Assembly (NCBI RefSeq): GCF_002027555.1 | Contig: NZ_MXAP01000156.1 | Location: 1-6,934, forward strand | Length of the DNA: 6,934 nt | Origin: Moraxella equi | GTDB taxonomy: Bacteria > Pseudomonadota > Gammaproteobacteria > Pseudomonadales > Moraxellaceae | Reading direction: 5' to 3' | Shown: positions 1 through 6,861 of the stretch, piece by piece | Position numbering within the stretch: position 1 is the stretch's first letter | How the letters are laid out: each line of letters opens with the position of its first letter | Position numbers and translations under genes: made by a program | The notes under the pieces: generated by a model | Databases searched by the model: none | The model's input: the letters and a program-made list of their open reading frames with translations, nothing else | What the model was told of the DNA's origin: nothing

Positions 1-50
1 AAGTTGAGAGTGGGGTAAAAGTCATCATATTGTTACACAAGGAGTTCGTT

Positions 51-1069
51 ATGGCGACCATCAGTGCCAAATTTCCCAAACTCATCGGCATGAGCATGCT
101 TTGCTCGCTACTGTTTGCCTGTGGCGGTGATAAACCTGCCAGTCAAAGCGAGACCGTCCAAGCCCCACGACTGCCGAGAACAAATCGATTGCCATTACTG
201 CCATCGTCGAACACCCTGCACTGGACGCTGTTCGTCAAGGCACGCTTGAAGCCCTAGCCAGCGAAGGCTTTAAAGAAGGCGAGAACCTAACGGTCAATTT
301 CCAATCCGCCCAAGGCAACCCTGCCACCGCAGGACAAATCGCCAAACAGTTCGTGGCGGACAACCCTGACGCCATCATCGCCATCGCCACCCCATCCGCC
401 CAAGCGGTCGTGAATGCCACCACGAGCATTCCTGTGGTATTCTCTGCCGTAACCGAACCTGTGGAAGCCAAACTAGTACCCAAACTAGATGGCTCTGGCA
501 CCAACGTAACAGGGGCATCGGACGTGCTACCACTTGCACCACAGATTGACCTTATCAAAGAGCTGATTCCTAGCGTCAAAAACATCGGTTTCGTGTACAG
601 CCCAGGGGAGGTGAACTCCACCGTGACTTTGCGTAACCTAAAAGACATCGCCGAACCCCAAGGCATTACCATCGTTGAATCCCCTGCCCAAAAATCATCA
701 GATATCGCCATGAGCGCCCAAAGTCTGGTTGGCAAAGTGGACGTGATTTATACATCAACCGACAACAACGTCATCAACGTCTATGAAGCTCTTGCCAAAG
801 TCGCCAAAGAAGGCAAAATCCCCCTTGTCTCATCTGACCCTAGCGTGGTCGAGCGTGGAGCGAGCGTCGCTCTTGGCGTGAATTATCATAATCTAGGGCT
901 AGAAACAGGTAAAATCACCGCCCGCATCCTAAAAGGCGAAAAAGCAGGCGACATCGCCGTGTACAGTGCCAGCGAGCTTGACTTGATGGTCAGCAAGAAA
1001 AATGCCGGCGAGCAGGGTTTGAGCGTGCCACAATCCATTTTGGATAAACCCAAAACAGTGGTAGAATAA
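51..1069 (+). pseudogene. ABC transporter substrate-binding lipoprotein (TrpX-like family), frameshifted
   Basis: Solute-binding component of the ABC importer encoded just downstream. The ATG at 51 follows an AAGGAG ribosome site (39-44) with 6-base spacing, and the first 24 residues are a lipoprotein signal ending in the lipobox LFAC (Cys24), so the protein should be anchored in the envelope. After about residue 38 the frame runs into a TAG at 255-257, while the rest of the protein continues in another frame, open from 134 to the TAA at 1067-1069. One extra base in the C4 run at 163-166 would restore a single frame of about 339 residues reading QAPTTAENKSIAITAIVEHP, a normal length for this family (ABC_sub_bind, PF04392, COG2984). 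The downstream part has the expected features, such as AIATPSAQAV and VVFSAVTEPV. The family includes streptococcal tryptophan-binding TrpX, but the ligand here is unknown. The gene is either truly inactivated or carries a sequencing error. Confidence 0.85.
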
Positions 1070-1097
1070 TGCCTTTTAGATAATTATTTTATAAATA

Positions 1098-1135
1098 CAA
1101 AATGCACGCCAAATCGTGGGCGTGTGTTTTGTTTT
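1098..1135 (+). terminator. Intercistronic terminator-like hairpin (possible attenuator)
   Basis: The arms 1098-1110 (CAAAATGCACGCC) and 1119-1131 (GGCGTGTGTTTTG) form a 13-pair stem with two G-U wobbles and an 8-base loop. The 3' arm carries TTTT and is followed by another TTTT at 1132-1135. It lies between the binding-protein stop codon and the permease ribosome site. Such hairpins in ABC operons often cut transcription partly, so that the binding protein is made in excess over the membrane parts. That role is inferred here. Confidence 0.6.
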
Positions 1136-1139
1136 GATT

Positions 1140-1143
1140 GGAG
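1140..1143 (+). promoter_or_regulatory. Ribosome binding site that fixes the permease start
   Basis: GGAG sits 5 bases before the ATG at 1149. The in-frame GTG at 1116 would lengthen the protein by 11 residues, but it lies inside the loop of the hairpin and has no ribosome site, so 1149 is preferred. Confidence 0.7.
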
Positions 1144-1148
1144 CAGAT

Positions 1149-2078
1149 ATGTCATTGATTGCCTTTTTAGGGGCGTTAGAGAGCGGACTGATATATGCCA
1201 TCATGGCACTCGGGGTGCTCATATCGTTTCGCATTTTGGATTTTCCTGATTTGACCGCCGATGGTAGTTTTCCTTTGGGCGGTGCAGTGGCGGCAGTATC
1301 CATCATCGCAGGCTTTAACCCTTGGGTGGCTTGTCTTTTTGGCATGATGGCAGGCATGATGGCAGGGGTTGTTACCGCATGGCTTAACGTCAAGATTGGC
1401 ATATTACACCTCCTGGCAGGTATTTTGGTCATGACCGCTCTGTATTCGGTAAACTTACGTATCATGAACGCCCCCAACCTATCACTACTTGGTGAGCCGA
1501 CCGTTTTTACCCCATTTATCAGTGGCGATAATGGCATGTGGGTACGTGTACTGGTCGCAGGGGCGGTTGTGGTTGTGATCAAACTACTGCTTGACTGGTT
1601 TTTTAGCACCGAGACAGGGCTTGCCATGCGTGCCACAGGCTCTAACCTAAAAATGACACAAGCCCAAGGCATTAACACCTCCTTTACCATCATGCTTGGC
1701 ATGGCGATTAGCAACGGCTTGATTGCTCTATCTGGGGCGTTATTTGTACAGACCCAAGGCGGGGCGGACATCTCGGTGGGTATCGGTACGATTGTGGTCG
1801 GTCTGGCGGCGGTCATCATCGGCGAGACCGTGCTAAGTGCCAAAAAAATCTTTCTTATCACGCTCTCGGTGGTCATCGGTGCCGTGCTGTACAAGCTGTT
1901 TATCCAAATCGCCCTATCTAGCCAAACCCTACGTAGCATCGGCTTTGGACCGCAGGACTTGAACCTAGTAACCGCCCTACTCGTGGCGATTGCTCTGATT
2001 TTACCCAAATTTCGCTCAAAAGCCCTAAGTGCGTTTGGCATGGGCAAAAAGTCTGCCAAAACAGGGGGTGTCTCATGA
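1149..2078 (+). CDS. ABC transporter permease (TrpY-like, BPD_transp_2 family)
   Basis: Inner-membrane channel subunit of the importer; 309 residues, usual for this family (COG4120, related to branched-chain amino acid permeases). Hydrophobic segments fall at roughly residues 4-27, 42-77 (two helices), 84-103, 133-152, 178-200, 209-228, 234-255 and 272-286. The stretch at about 154-175, with TGLAMRATGSN and QGI, matches the cytoplasmic loop that docks on the ATPase in this superfamily. The C-terminus is basic, as expected for a cytoplasmic tail. Residues 65-73 (GMMAGMMAG) come from a perfect 12-bp tandem repeat. The stop codon overlaps the ATPase start (ATGA), which implies translational coupling. 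Substrate cannot be read from the sequence. Homology to TrpXYZ suggests an aromatic amino acid, but the family also contains members of unknown substrate. Confidence 0.9.
   Translation: MSLIAFLGALESGLIYAIMALGVLISFRILDFPDLTADGSFPLGGAVAAVSIIAGFNPWVACLFGMMAGMMAGVVTAWLNVKIGILHLLAGILVMTALYSVNLRIMNAPNLSLLGEPTVFTPFISGDNGMWVRVLVAGAVVVVIKLLLDWFFSTETGLAMRATGSNLKMTQAQGINTSFTIMLGMAISNGLIALSGALFVQTQGGADISVGIGTIVVGLAAVIIGETVLSAKKIFLITLSVVIGAVLYKLFIQIALSSQTLRSIGFGPQDLNLVTALLVAIALILPKFRSKALSAFGMGKKSAKTGGVS
1341..1364 (+). repeat. Perfect 12-bp tandem repeat, two copies, inside the permease gene
   Basis: GGCATGATGGCA occurs at 1341-1352 and again at 1353-1364, followed by GGGG. The unit is a multiple of three, so gain or loss of a copy keeps the reading frame and only adds or removes the residues GMMA in a transmembrane helix. 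Confidence 0.9.
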
Positions 2079-2869
2079 TGATAGCAACCGACTTACGCCT
2101 GACCTTTAATGCTGGCACACCCATCGAAAACCCTGCCTTGCGTGGACTGTCTTTACACATCAACGATGGCGAGTTTGTGACTGTCATCGGCACCAACGGG
2201 GCAGGCAAATCCACTTTTCTAAACACAGTAAGCGGTGCCTTACGCCCCGACACTGGCTCGATTGTGATAAATGGCACGGACGTTACCAAAAAGCCCACGC
2301 ACAAACGCAGTCACTGGGTCGCCCGTGTGTTCCAAGACCCGATGGCAGGCACTTGTGAAGCCTTAACCATCGAAGAGAACATGGCTCTCGCCTTTAAACG
2401 TGGGGGTGTGCGTGGCTTACTTCCTGCCCTAAACAGCAAAAATCGTGAGCTGTTTCGTGACAAACTTGCCATCTTGAACCTAGGGTTAGAAAACCGCCTA
2501 ACCGACCGCATGGGACTGCTCTCAGGCGGACAACGTCAAGCGGTCAGTCTTTTGATGGCAAGCCTACAACCATCAAAAATCCTACTCCTAGACGAACACA
2601 CCGCCGCCCTTGACCCCAAAACCGCCAGTTTCGTCCTAGAACTCACCGACAAAATCGTGAATGAAGGTCGGCTAACCACACTCATGGTCACGCACTCAAT
2701 GGCTCAGGCATTAGCCCACGGCACACGCACCGTCATGCTCCATCAAGGGCAAGTGGTGCTTGACGTCTCAGGCGATGAACGCCGTGGTATGAATGTTCAA
2801 GACCTGCTAGATATGTTTGAAAAAACTCGTGGCGAGAAAGTGGCGGATGACAGTTTGATATTAGGATAA
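2075..2869 (+). CDS. ABC transporter ATP-binding protein (TrpZ-like)
   Basis: Cytoplasmic ATPase that drives the importer; 264 residues, typical for COG1101. All nucleotide-binding motifs are intact: Walker A GTNGAGKST at 39-47 (Lys45), Q-loop Gln87 in FQDPMAGT, signature LSGGQ at 149-153, Walker B ILLLDE with Asp173 and Glu174, D-loop ALDP at 178-181 and switch His207 in MVTHSM. The residue after the catalytic Glu is His rather than the common Pro (LDEHTAALD), a form I recall as usual in this COG. The start ATG at 2075 overlaps the permease stop by 4 bases and follows AGGGGG (2063-2068) at 6-base spacing. A second ATG at 2078 is equally possible and would shorten the protein by one residue. 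The gene is last in the operon and a terminator follows within 20 bases. Confidence 0.92.
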   Translation: MMIATDLRLTFNAGTPIENPALRGLSLHINDGEFVTVIGTNGAGKSTFLNTVSGALRPDTGSIVINGTDVTKKPTHKRSHWVARVFQDPMAGTCEALTIEENMALAFKRGGVRGLLPALNSKNRELFRDKLAILNLGLENRLTDRMGLLSGGQRQAVSLLMASLQPSKILLLDEHTAALDPKTASFVLELTDKIVNEGRLTTLMVTHSMAQALAHGTRTVMLHQGQVVLDVSGDERRGMNVQDLLDMFEKTRGEKVADDSLILG

Positions 2870-2885
2870 GGGTTTTTGTTATAAC

Positions 2886-2930
2886 AAAGGATTTAAAGGT
2901 TAAACGGCTTTTAAATCCTTTTTTATTTTT
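2886..2930 (+). terminator. Rho-independent terminator of the ABC importer operon
   Basis: Perfect 12-bp arms AAAGGATTTAAA (2886-2897) and TTTAAATCCTTT (2910-2921), extendable by a G-U and a G-C pair towards the loop, with T-rich sequence to 2930. It begins 16 bases after the ATPase stop codon. Confidence 0.85.
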
Positions 2931-3006
2931 AGAAAAATCAACACACTCATTTTAAAAGCCAAAACAACATTTTTTATCAAAAAATTCCCCCATCGGACTC
3001 AGATGG

Positions 3007-3015
3007 TGGTAAAAT
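3007..3015 (+). promoter_or_regulatory. Possible extended -10 promoter element for purU
   Basis: TGGTAAAAT matches the TGn extension plus five of six bases of TATAAT. No convincing -35 hexamer lies 15-19 bases upstream, which an extended -10 can tolerate. It would start transcription about 25 bases before the purU ATG. A weak 5-bp hairpin (CCATC 2990-2994 with GATGG 3002-3006) lies directly upstream. Confidence 0.4.
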
Positions 3016-3047
3016 TAACACTTTTTTAATGAAAACAGAGTAAGACC

Positions 3048-3905
3048 ATGAATCAAAACATTGCACGACTTTTGGTAACTTGTGCCGACCAAGCAGGCAT
3101 TGTCCAAGCGGTATCAGGCTTTTTATATCATCACGGGGCAAACATCATCTCGCTTGACCAACACACGACCGAAGCCTATGGCGGTAAATACTTCATGCGA
3201 GTAGAATTTCATGTAGAAGATTTGGCAGACAAAAAACAAACCCTACTTGATACCTTTGCCAAAAATGTCGCTGACAAATACCAAATGAGCTGGCGGTTGT
3301 CTTGCAGTTTTGATGTCAAAAAAGTGGGGATTTTGGTGTCCAAAGAAGACCATGCCTTGCTAGAACTTTTGTGGCGTTATAGCCGTGGGGCATTGCCTTG
3401 TCAGATTACCAAAGTCGTCTCCAACCACGAAGATTTGCGTGCTGATGTTGAGAGCTTTGGCATTCCTTTTGTGCATATTCCCGTCGGTAAAGACAACAAA
3501 GACGAAGCCTACGACAAAATCGATGAAGTCATGCAGGGCAATGATTTACTGGTACTGGCTCGTTATATGCAGATTCTTACGCCAAGTTTTGTTAATAAAT
3601 GGGAGAGCAAAGTCATTAACATTCATCACTCATTTTTGCCTGCCTTTGTGGGAGCCAATCCCTACAAACAAGCCTTTGATAAAGGAGTCAAACTCATCGG
3701 GGCAACCGCTCACTATGTCACAAGCGAGCTTGATGAAGGCCCTATCATCGAGCAAGGCGTGGAGCGTGTCAGTCATGCCTTTGATGTGGCAGAGCTACGA
3801 GAGCTTGGGCGAGACATTGAACGTGAAGTGCTGGCTCGTGCGGTCAGGTGGCATTTAGAAGACCGTATTATCTTAGATGGTAATAAAACCGTGGTCTTTG
3901 ACTGA
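3048..3905 (+). CDS. purU: Formyltetrahydrofolate deformylase
   Basis: Cytoplasmic hydrolase that converts 10-formyltetrahydrofolate to formate and tetrahydrofolate, balancing one-carbon folate pools; in E. coli the formate feeds PurT in purine synthesis. The protein has 285 residues, normal for PurU. Residues about 6-85 form the N-terminal ACT domain (LLVTCADQAGIVQAV), which in E. coli PurU relates to control by methionine and glycine. Residues about 90-285 form the formyltransferase-like domain. The catalytic residues of the fold are present: Asn191 and His193 in NIHHSFLP, and Asp229 in SELDEGPII. The NIHHSFLPAF form, with two His, separates PurU from PurN (NIHPSLLP) and from methionyl-tRNA formyltransferase. 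The ATG at 3048 has only a weak purine-rich ribosome site (AGAGTAAG). The gene stands alone between two terminators. Confidence 0.95.
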   Translation: MNQNIARLLVTCADQAGIVQAVSGFLYHHGANIISLDQHTTEAYGGKYFMRVEFHVEDLADKKQTLLDTFAKNVADKYQMSWRLSCSFDVKKVGILVSKEDHALLELLWRYSRGALPCQITKVVSNHEDLRADVESFGIPFVHIPVGKDNKDEAYDKIDEVMQGNDLLVLARYMQILTPSFVNKWESKVINIHHSFLPAFVGANPYKQAFDKGVKLIGATAHYVTSELDEGPIIEQGVERVSHAFDVAELRELGRDIEREVLARAVRWHLEDRIILDGNKTVVFD

Positions 3906-3929
3906 TTTTGATTGATTTTTGTTTCATCA

Positions 3930-3962
3930 AAAAACCGAACCATTTATCATGGCTCGGTTTTT
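3930..3962. terminator. Bidirectional terminator between purU and ndk
   Basis: The arms AAAAACCGAACCA (3930-3942) and TGGCTCGGTTTTT (3950-3962) pair over 13 positions with one A-C mismatch and a 7-base loop. The A-run on one side and T-run on the other give a U-tract on both strands, so it can end purU transcripts on the plus strand and ndk transcripts on the minus strand. Confidence 0.85.
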
Positions 3963-3988
3963 GTTTGCTTAGCAGTTTTGGGCAAAGA

Positions 3989-4420
3989 TTAACGAGTGCG
4001 TGGGCAAACTTCGTTATCAGCAAAGAAATAAGCAATCTCACGCTCAGCAGATGTGGTGCTGTCAGAACCATGAGCGGCGTTCTCATCAATACTGGTAGCA
4101 AAGTCAGCACGGATGGTGCCAGCTGCTGCTTCTTTTGGGTTGGTCGCACCTAGGATGTCACGGTGAGCAAGTACCGCATTTTCGCCTTCTAGTACAGACA
4201 CAACAACAGGACCTGAGGTCATGAATGCCACTAGGTCAGCAAAAAAACCACGCTCTTTATGCTCAGCATAAAAACCTTCGGCTTCTTCTTTTGATAGATG
4301 TTTCATCTTGGTGGCGATGATTTTTAGACCATTTTTTTCAAAGCGAGAGAAAATCTCACCGATGTGGTTGGCACCCACTGCGTCTGGTTTTACGATAGAA
4401 AGTGTGCGTTCAATAGCCAT
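3989..4420 (-). CDS. ndk: Nucleoside diphosphate kinase
   Basis: Cytoplasmic enzyme that moves the terminal phosphate from ATP to other nucleoside diphosphates through a phospho-histidine, keeping NTP and dNTP pools balanced. The 143-residue length is typical of bacterial Ndk. Visible hallmarks are the N-terminal [12 protein letters not shown] with Lys11, Tyr51, the phosphate-binding Arg87 and Thr93 in [10 protein letters not shown], Arg104 in GTIRADF, and the active-site motif NAAHGSDS (114-121) with catalytic His117. The ATG follows AAGGA (complement of 4427-4431) at good spacing. The C-terminal end (EVCPRTR) is the least conserved part. The gene has its own likely promoter upstream and shares a two-way terminator with purU. 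Confidence 0.97.
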   Translation of the reverse strand: MAIERTLSIVKPDAVGANHIGEIFSRFEKNGLKIIATKMKHLSKEEAEGFYAEHKERGFFADLVAFMTSGPVVVSVLEGENAVLAHRDILGATNPKEAAAGTIRADFATSIDENAAHGSDSTTSAEREIAYFFADNEVCPRTR

Positions 4421-4499
4421 GATATTTCCTTAAAATAAACAAATGGATGAATGAATAAATGTTCGTAATTTTGCCGTTTTGTCGGTCAAAATCTTTTTT

Positions 4500-4505
4500 A
4501 TTATA
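4500..4505 (-). promoter_or_regulatory. Putative -10 box of the ndk promoter
   Basis: Read on the minus strand this is a perfect TATAAT, about 80 bases before the ndk ATG. The best -35 candidate at normal spacing (TAGGAT, complement of 4523-4528) is poor. The remaining gap between ndk and prc holds only this and the prc terminator. Confidence 0.5.
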
Positions 4506-4552
4506 ACCAAGTTTTGATAAAAATCCTAGGGGATAACGATAAATTTTAGCAA

Positions 4553-4588
4553 AAAATAAAGCATGACAAACCCATCATGCTTTATTTT
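4553..4588 (-). terminator. Rho-independent terminator downstream of prc
   Basis: Perfect 14-bp inverted repeat, AAAATAAAGCATGA (4553-4566) and TCATGCTTTATTTT (4575-4588), with an 8-base loop. On the minus strand the stem ends in TTTATTTTTT, a good U-tract. It begins 24 bases after the prc stop codon and separates prc from ndk. Confidence 0.85.
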
Positions 4589-4612
4589 GTCTTTGCCCAC
4601 TTTTGCCTTATA

Positions 4613-6805
4613 TTATTCCACCACTGTCTTTTTGTCTTTGGCTTCAAACATCAAGGTCGCCGCTTCAATGACAAACGCTTCACTTTCGGGCAGTTGGGGG
4701 CGTTCGTTTTCTTTCATCAAGCTACGCTCTTCGGCTAGGGCGTCCATGCTTGCCTGATACATTGACCAGTCGGTAAATGGGGCCTCGCCTGTGGCTTGAC
4801 GACGGGCGTTTTCGGCAGCCAAGGTTTTTTGCTCAATAAGGTCACGCTTGGCACGGCGTTTGTCAATGTCCACATCGGCAGGTTTTTTGTCATCATCCAT
4901 GGCACGAATGTCATTGAGTGCTGTCAAATATTTAAACTGTGGATTGCTCTCTTGGCGTGCCTTTGATGATGCGATGAGCGATGCCATCAAATCCTTGGCG
5001 TATTTGCCATGTGCCATGAATGGCGTGGTTTTGATGGTGTCCCACTCCAAGGGGTTTTTATACTCACGCTCACCAAACTCAACCCCTTCATAGATATTCA
5101 CCAGTGGCACATCAGGCACCACGCCTTTGTTTTGGGTGCTACCGCCTGTGATACGATAAAATTTACGCTGTGTGAGCGTCATTGACCCAAGTGCCAAATC
5201 ATCACGCTGTACCTGTGCCGAGCCTTTGCCTGTGGTTGTACTGCCCACCACCAGTCCACGCCCATAGTCTTGAATCGCCGCTGAGAAAATCTCTGACGCA
5301 GATGCCGAGCCTAGATTGATAAGCACCACCATCTCGCCTGCATAGAGCTGTTTGCCACCGTCTTTATCGGCAAATACCTGCACGTTGCCTTTATTGTCAC
5401 GGATTTGCACCAAAGGACCTTCTTTGATAAATAGCCCCAGCATTTTGACAACTTCATCTAACGAACCACCAGGGTTATTGCGTAAATCCACCACCATGCC
5501 ATCAATGTTTTGCTCATTTAACGCCTTGATGGCTTTTTCGGTGTCAAGGCTGACCGAACGGTACTCATCCGCCTCTGCCCCACTACGACGTGCGGCAAAG
5601 TTAAGGTAAAAACTGGGAATTTCTAACACGCCCACACGCTTGATGCCACCATCATAAGGCACTTCAATCACACGGTGATGCACGCCTGAATCTTCTTGTT
5701 TGATGACGTCACGCACGATGGTGACCGTACGAGCCGAACTGTCGGGCGTGTTGGGTTGTTTGACACGAATGGTAACAGACGTACCTTTTGCTCCCCGAAT
5801 GAGTGCCACTATCTCACGGGTGCTAAATCCGACCGTATCCACCATGCTCTCGCCATCTTGGGCAACCCCCAAAATCAGGTCATTGGCTTGGATTTGCCCT
5901 GTTTTTTGGGCAGGACCACCGTCCACTAGGCTCACAATACGGATATAATCAGGGTTCTTGCGGTCAGGGCGAATGGATACGCCAATGCCTTCTAATTGCA
6001 AATTTGACTGGATTTGCATTTCATTGGCCTGGACAGGAGCAAAATAGTTGCTGTGTGGGTCGTAAGTCAAGGTCGCCGCATTTAAAATCGTTTCCATGAT
6101 TTCATCATTTTTTAGGCGGGCAAGCTGTTCTTGCTGACGATTTAGGCGGTTTAGTAAAATCTCGGTGGGCGTACGCTCATCGCCACGCACCAAATCCTGT
6201 CCCCGAGCCAGCTCAGGATTATCCAAAAATGCCTTATCCTTTGCCTTGTCATCTTCTTGACCAAGAGTCAGTCCGATGAGTGCATAGGTGGTCTGCGTTT
6301 GCCAAAACTCTCGCTGCTCATCAACGCTCTTAAAACGTGAGGCTTCTTCACGGTCTAGTACGATGGTTTTATCGGTGTTTAGATTGACATCGGTTTTTAA
6401 AAACTCTTTGGCAAAATCATAATACTCATTGGAGCGTGTGCGATAACGCTCAAACACTTCAATCCCTGCCGACAAGTCGCCACGTTTTAGGCGTTCGGCG
6501 AAATTATCGGCATATTTGGCATTTAACTCATCGATGTCCGACTGTAAAAAAAGCGTGCGTGATGGGTCAAGCTGGTCATAGTACATGGTCAAGATTTTTG
6601 CCCCCATTTCCTGGTTTAGGGGCTGGTCTAGATAATGGGCTTTGTCCAATAATAACGACACTTGACGGGCGGTGACTTTTTGTTCGGCAGTCGGCTCAAA
6701 ACCGACTTTATCCTGTGCCATCGCCACGCCCACATAACTTTGGGCAAACAAACCGCCTGCGATGACTGTTGCTACCCCTGATAAAAAAAGTTGTTTTTTT
6801 GACAT
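4613..6805 (-). CDS. prc: Carboxy-terminal (tail-specific) processing protease, S41 family
   Basis: Periplasmic serine protease that degrades or trims proteins from the C-terminus; in E. coli, Prc (Tsp) acts on FtsI, on SsrA-tagged proteins and on the peptidoglycan hydrolase MepS. The product has 730 residues from the chosen ATG. Residues 1-30 are a Sec signal peptide with likely cleavage after AMA. Next come an N-terminal helical domain (about 40-260), a PDZ domain (about 272-366), the S41 core (about 388-568) and the C-terminal DUF3340-type region (about 572-720), matching the Prc layout rather than short CtpA. The catalytic pair is Ser502 in GSASASEIF and Lys527 in TTGKGSAQ, 25 residues apart as in E. 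coli (Ser430/Lys455), with Asp513 also kept. VDLRNNPGGSLDEV is the conserved S41 stretch. An in-frame TTG at 6841 would add 12 residues ahead of the signal peptide and is less likely. Confidence 0.95.
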   Translation of the reverse strand: MSKKQLFLSGVATVIAGGLFAQSYVGVAMAQDKVGFEPTAEQKVTARQVSLLLDKAHYLDQPLNQEMGAKILTMYYDQLDPSRTLFLQSDIDELNAKYADNFAERLKRGDLSAGIEVFERYRTRSNEYYDFAKEFLKTDVNLNTDKTIVLDREEASRFKSVDEQREFWQTQTTYALIGLTLGQEDDKAKDKAFLDNPELARGQDLVRGDERTPTEILLNRLNRQQEQLARLKNDEIMETILNAATLTYDPHSNYFAPVQANEMQIQSNLQLEGIGVSIRPDRKNPDYIRIVSLVDGGPAQKTGQIQANDLILGVAQDGESMVDTVGFSTREIVALIRGAKGTSVTIRVKQPNTPDSSARTVTIVRDVIKQEDSGVHHRVIEVPYDGGIKRVGVLEIPSFYLNFAARRSGAEADEYRSVSLDTEKAIKALNEQNIDGMVVDLRNNPGGSLDEVVKMLGLFIKEGPLVQIRDNKGNVQVFADKDGGKQLYAGEMVVLINLGSASASEIFSAAIQDYGRGLVVGSTTTGKGSAQVQRDDLALGSMTLTQRKFYRITGGSTQNKGVVPDVPLVNIYEGVEFGEREYKNPLEWDTIKTTPFMAHGKYAKDLMASLIASSKARQESNPQFKYLTALNDIRAMDDDKKPADVDIDKRRAKRDLIEQKTLAAENARRQATGEAPFTDWSMYQASMDALAEERSLMKENERPQLPESEAFVIEAATLMFEAKDKKTVVE

Positions 6806-6812
6806 CATAGTA

Positions 6813-6817
6813 CTTCC
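6813..6817 (-). promoter_or_regulatory. Ribosome binding site that fixes the prc start
   Basis: On the minus strand GGAAG stands 7 bases before the ATG at 6805 and 4 bases before the adjacent ATG at 6808. The spacing favours 6805. No comparable site precedes the TTG at 6841. Confidence 0.6.
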
Positions 6818-6825
6818 AAACTCGG

Positions 6826-6841
6826 TTGTCACAACTGACAA
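6826..6841. repeat. Short inverted repeat in the prc leader
   Basis: TTGTCA (6826-6831) and TGACAA (6836-6841) are perfect 6-bp arms around a 4-base centre. They lie between the proposed -10 box and the prc ribosome site. It could be an operator or a small mRNA hairpin; nothing in the sequence decides between these. Confidence 0.4.
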
Positions 6842-6855
6842 ATTAAAAGTGACTT

Positions 6856-6861
6856 ATCATA
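6856..6861 (-). promoter_or_regulatory. Possible -10 box of the prc promoter
   Basis: Minus-strand TATGAT matches five of six consensus bases and lies about 50 bases before the prc ATG. No clear -35 hexamer is found at normal spacing, so the call is weak. Confidence 0.3.

Noticed and set aside
160..185. Programmed -1 ribosomal frameshifting as the explanation for the broken binding-protein gene
   Set aside because: There is no X-XXY-YYZ slippery heptamer in the right phase and no evident stimulatory hairpin just downstream. No such control is known to me in this family.
235..735. A 166-codon minus-strand open frame opposite the binding-protein gene
   Set aside because: It lies fully against well-recognised binding-protein sequence and has no family features of its own.
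353..1069. A separate 238-residue gene starting at ATG 353
   Set aside because: The same frame reads upstream into typical binding-protein sequence (KSIAITAIVEHP from 182) and no ribosome site precedes 353. It is the downstream part of the frameshifted gene.
1076..2059. A 327-codon open frame on the minus strand opposite the permease
   Set aside because: The protein it would encode is rich in Met, Pro, Ala and Thr with no recognisable domain. The plus strand holds a clear permease with coupled neighbours, so this is a mirror of its codon bias.
3385..3858. A 157-codon plus-strand frame inside purU
   Set aside because: It is an out-of-frame shadow of purU, which has complete catalytic motifs over the same bases.
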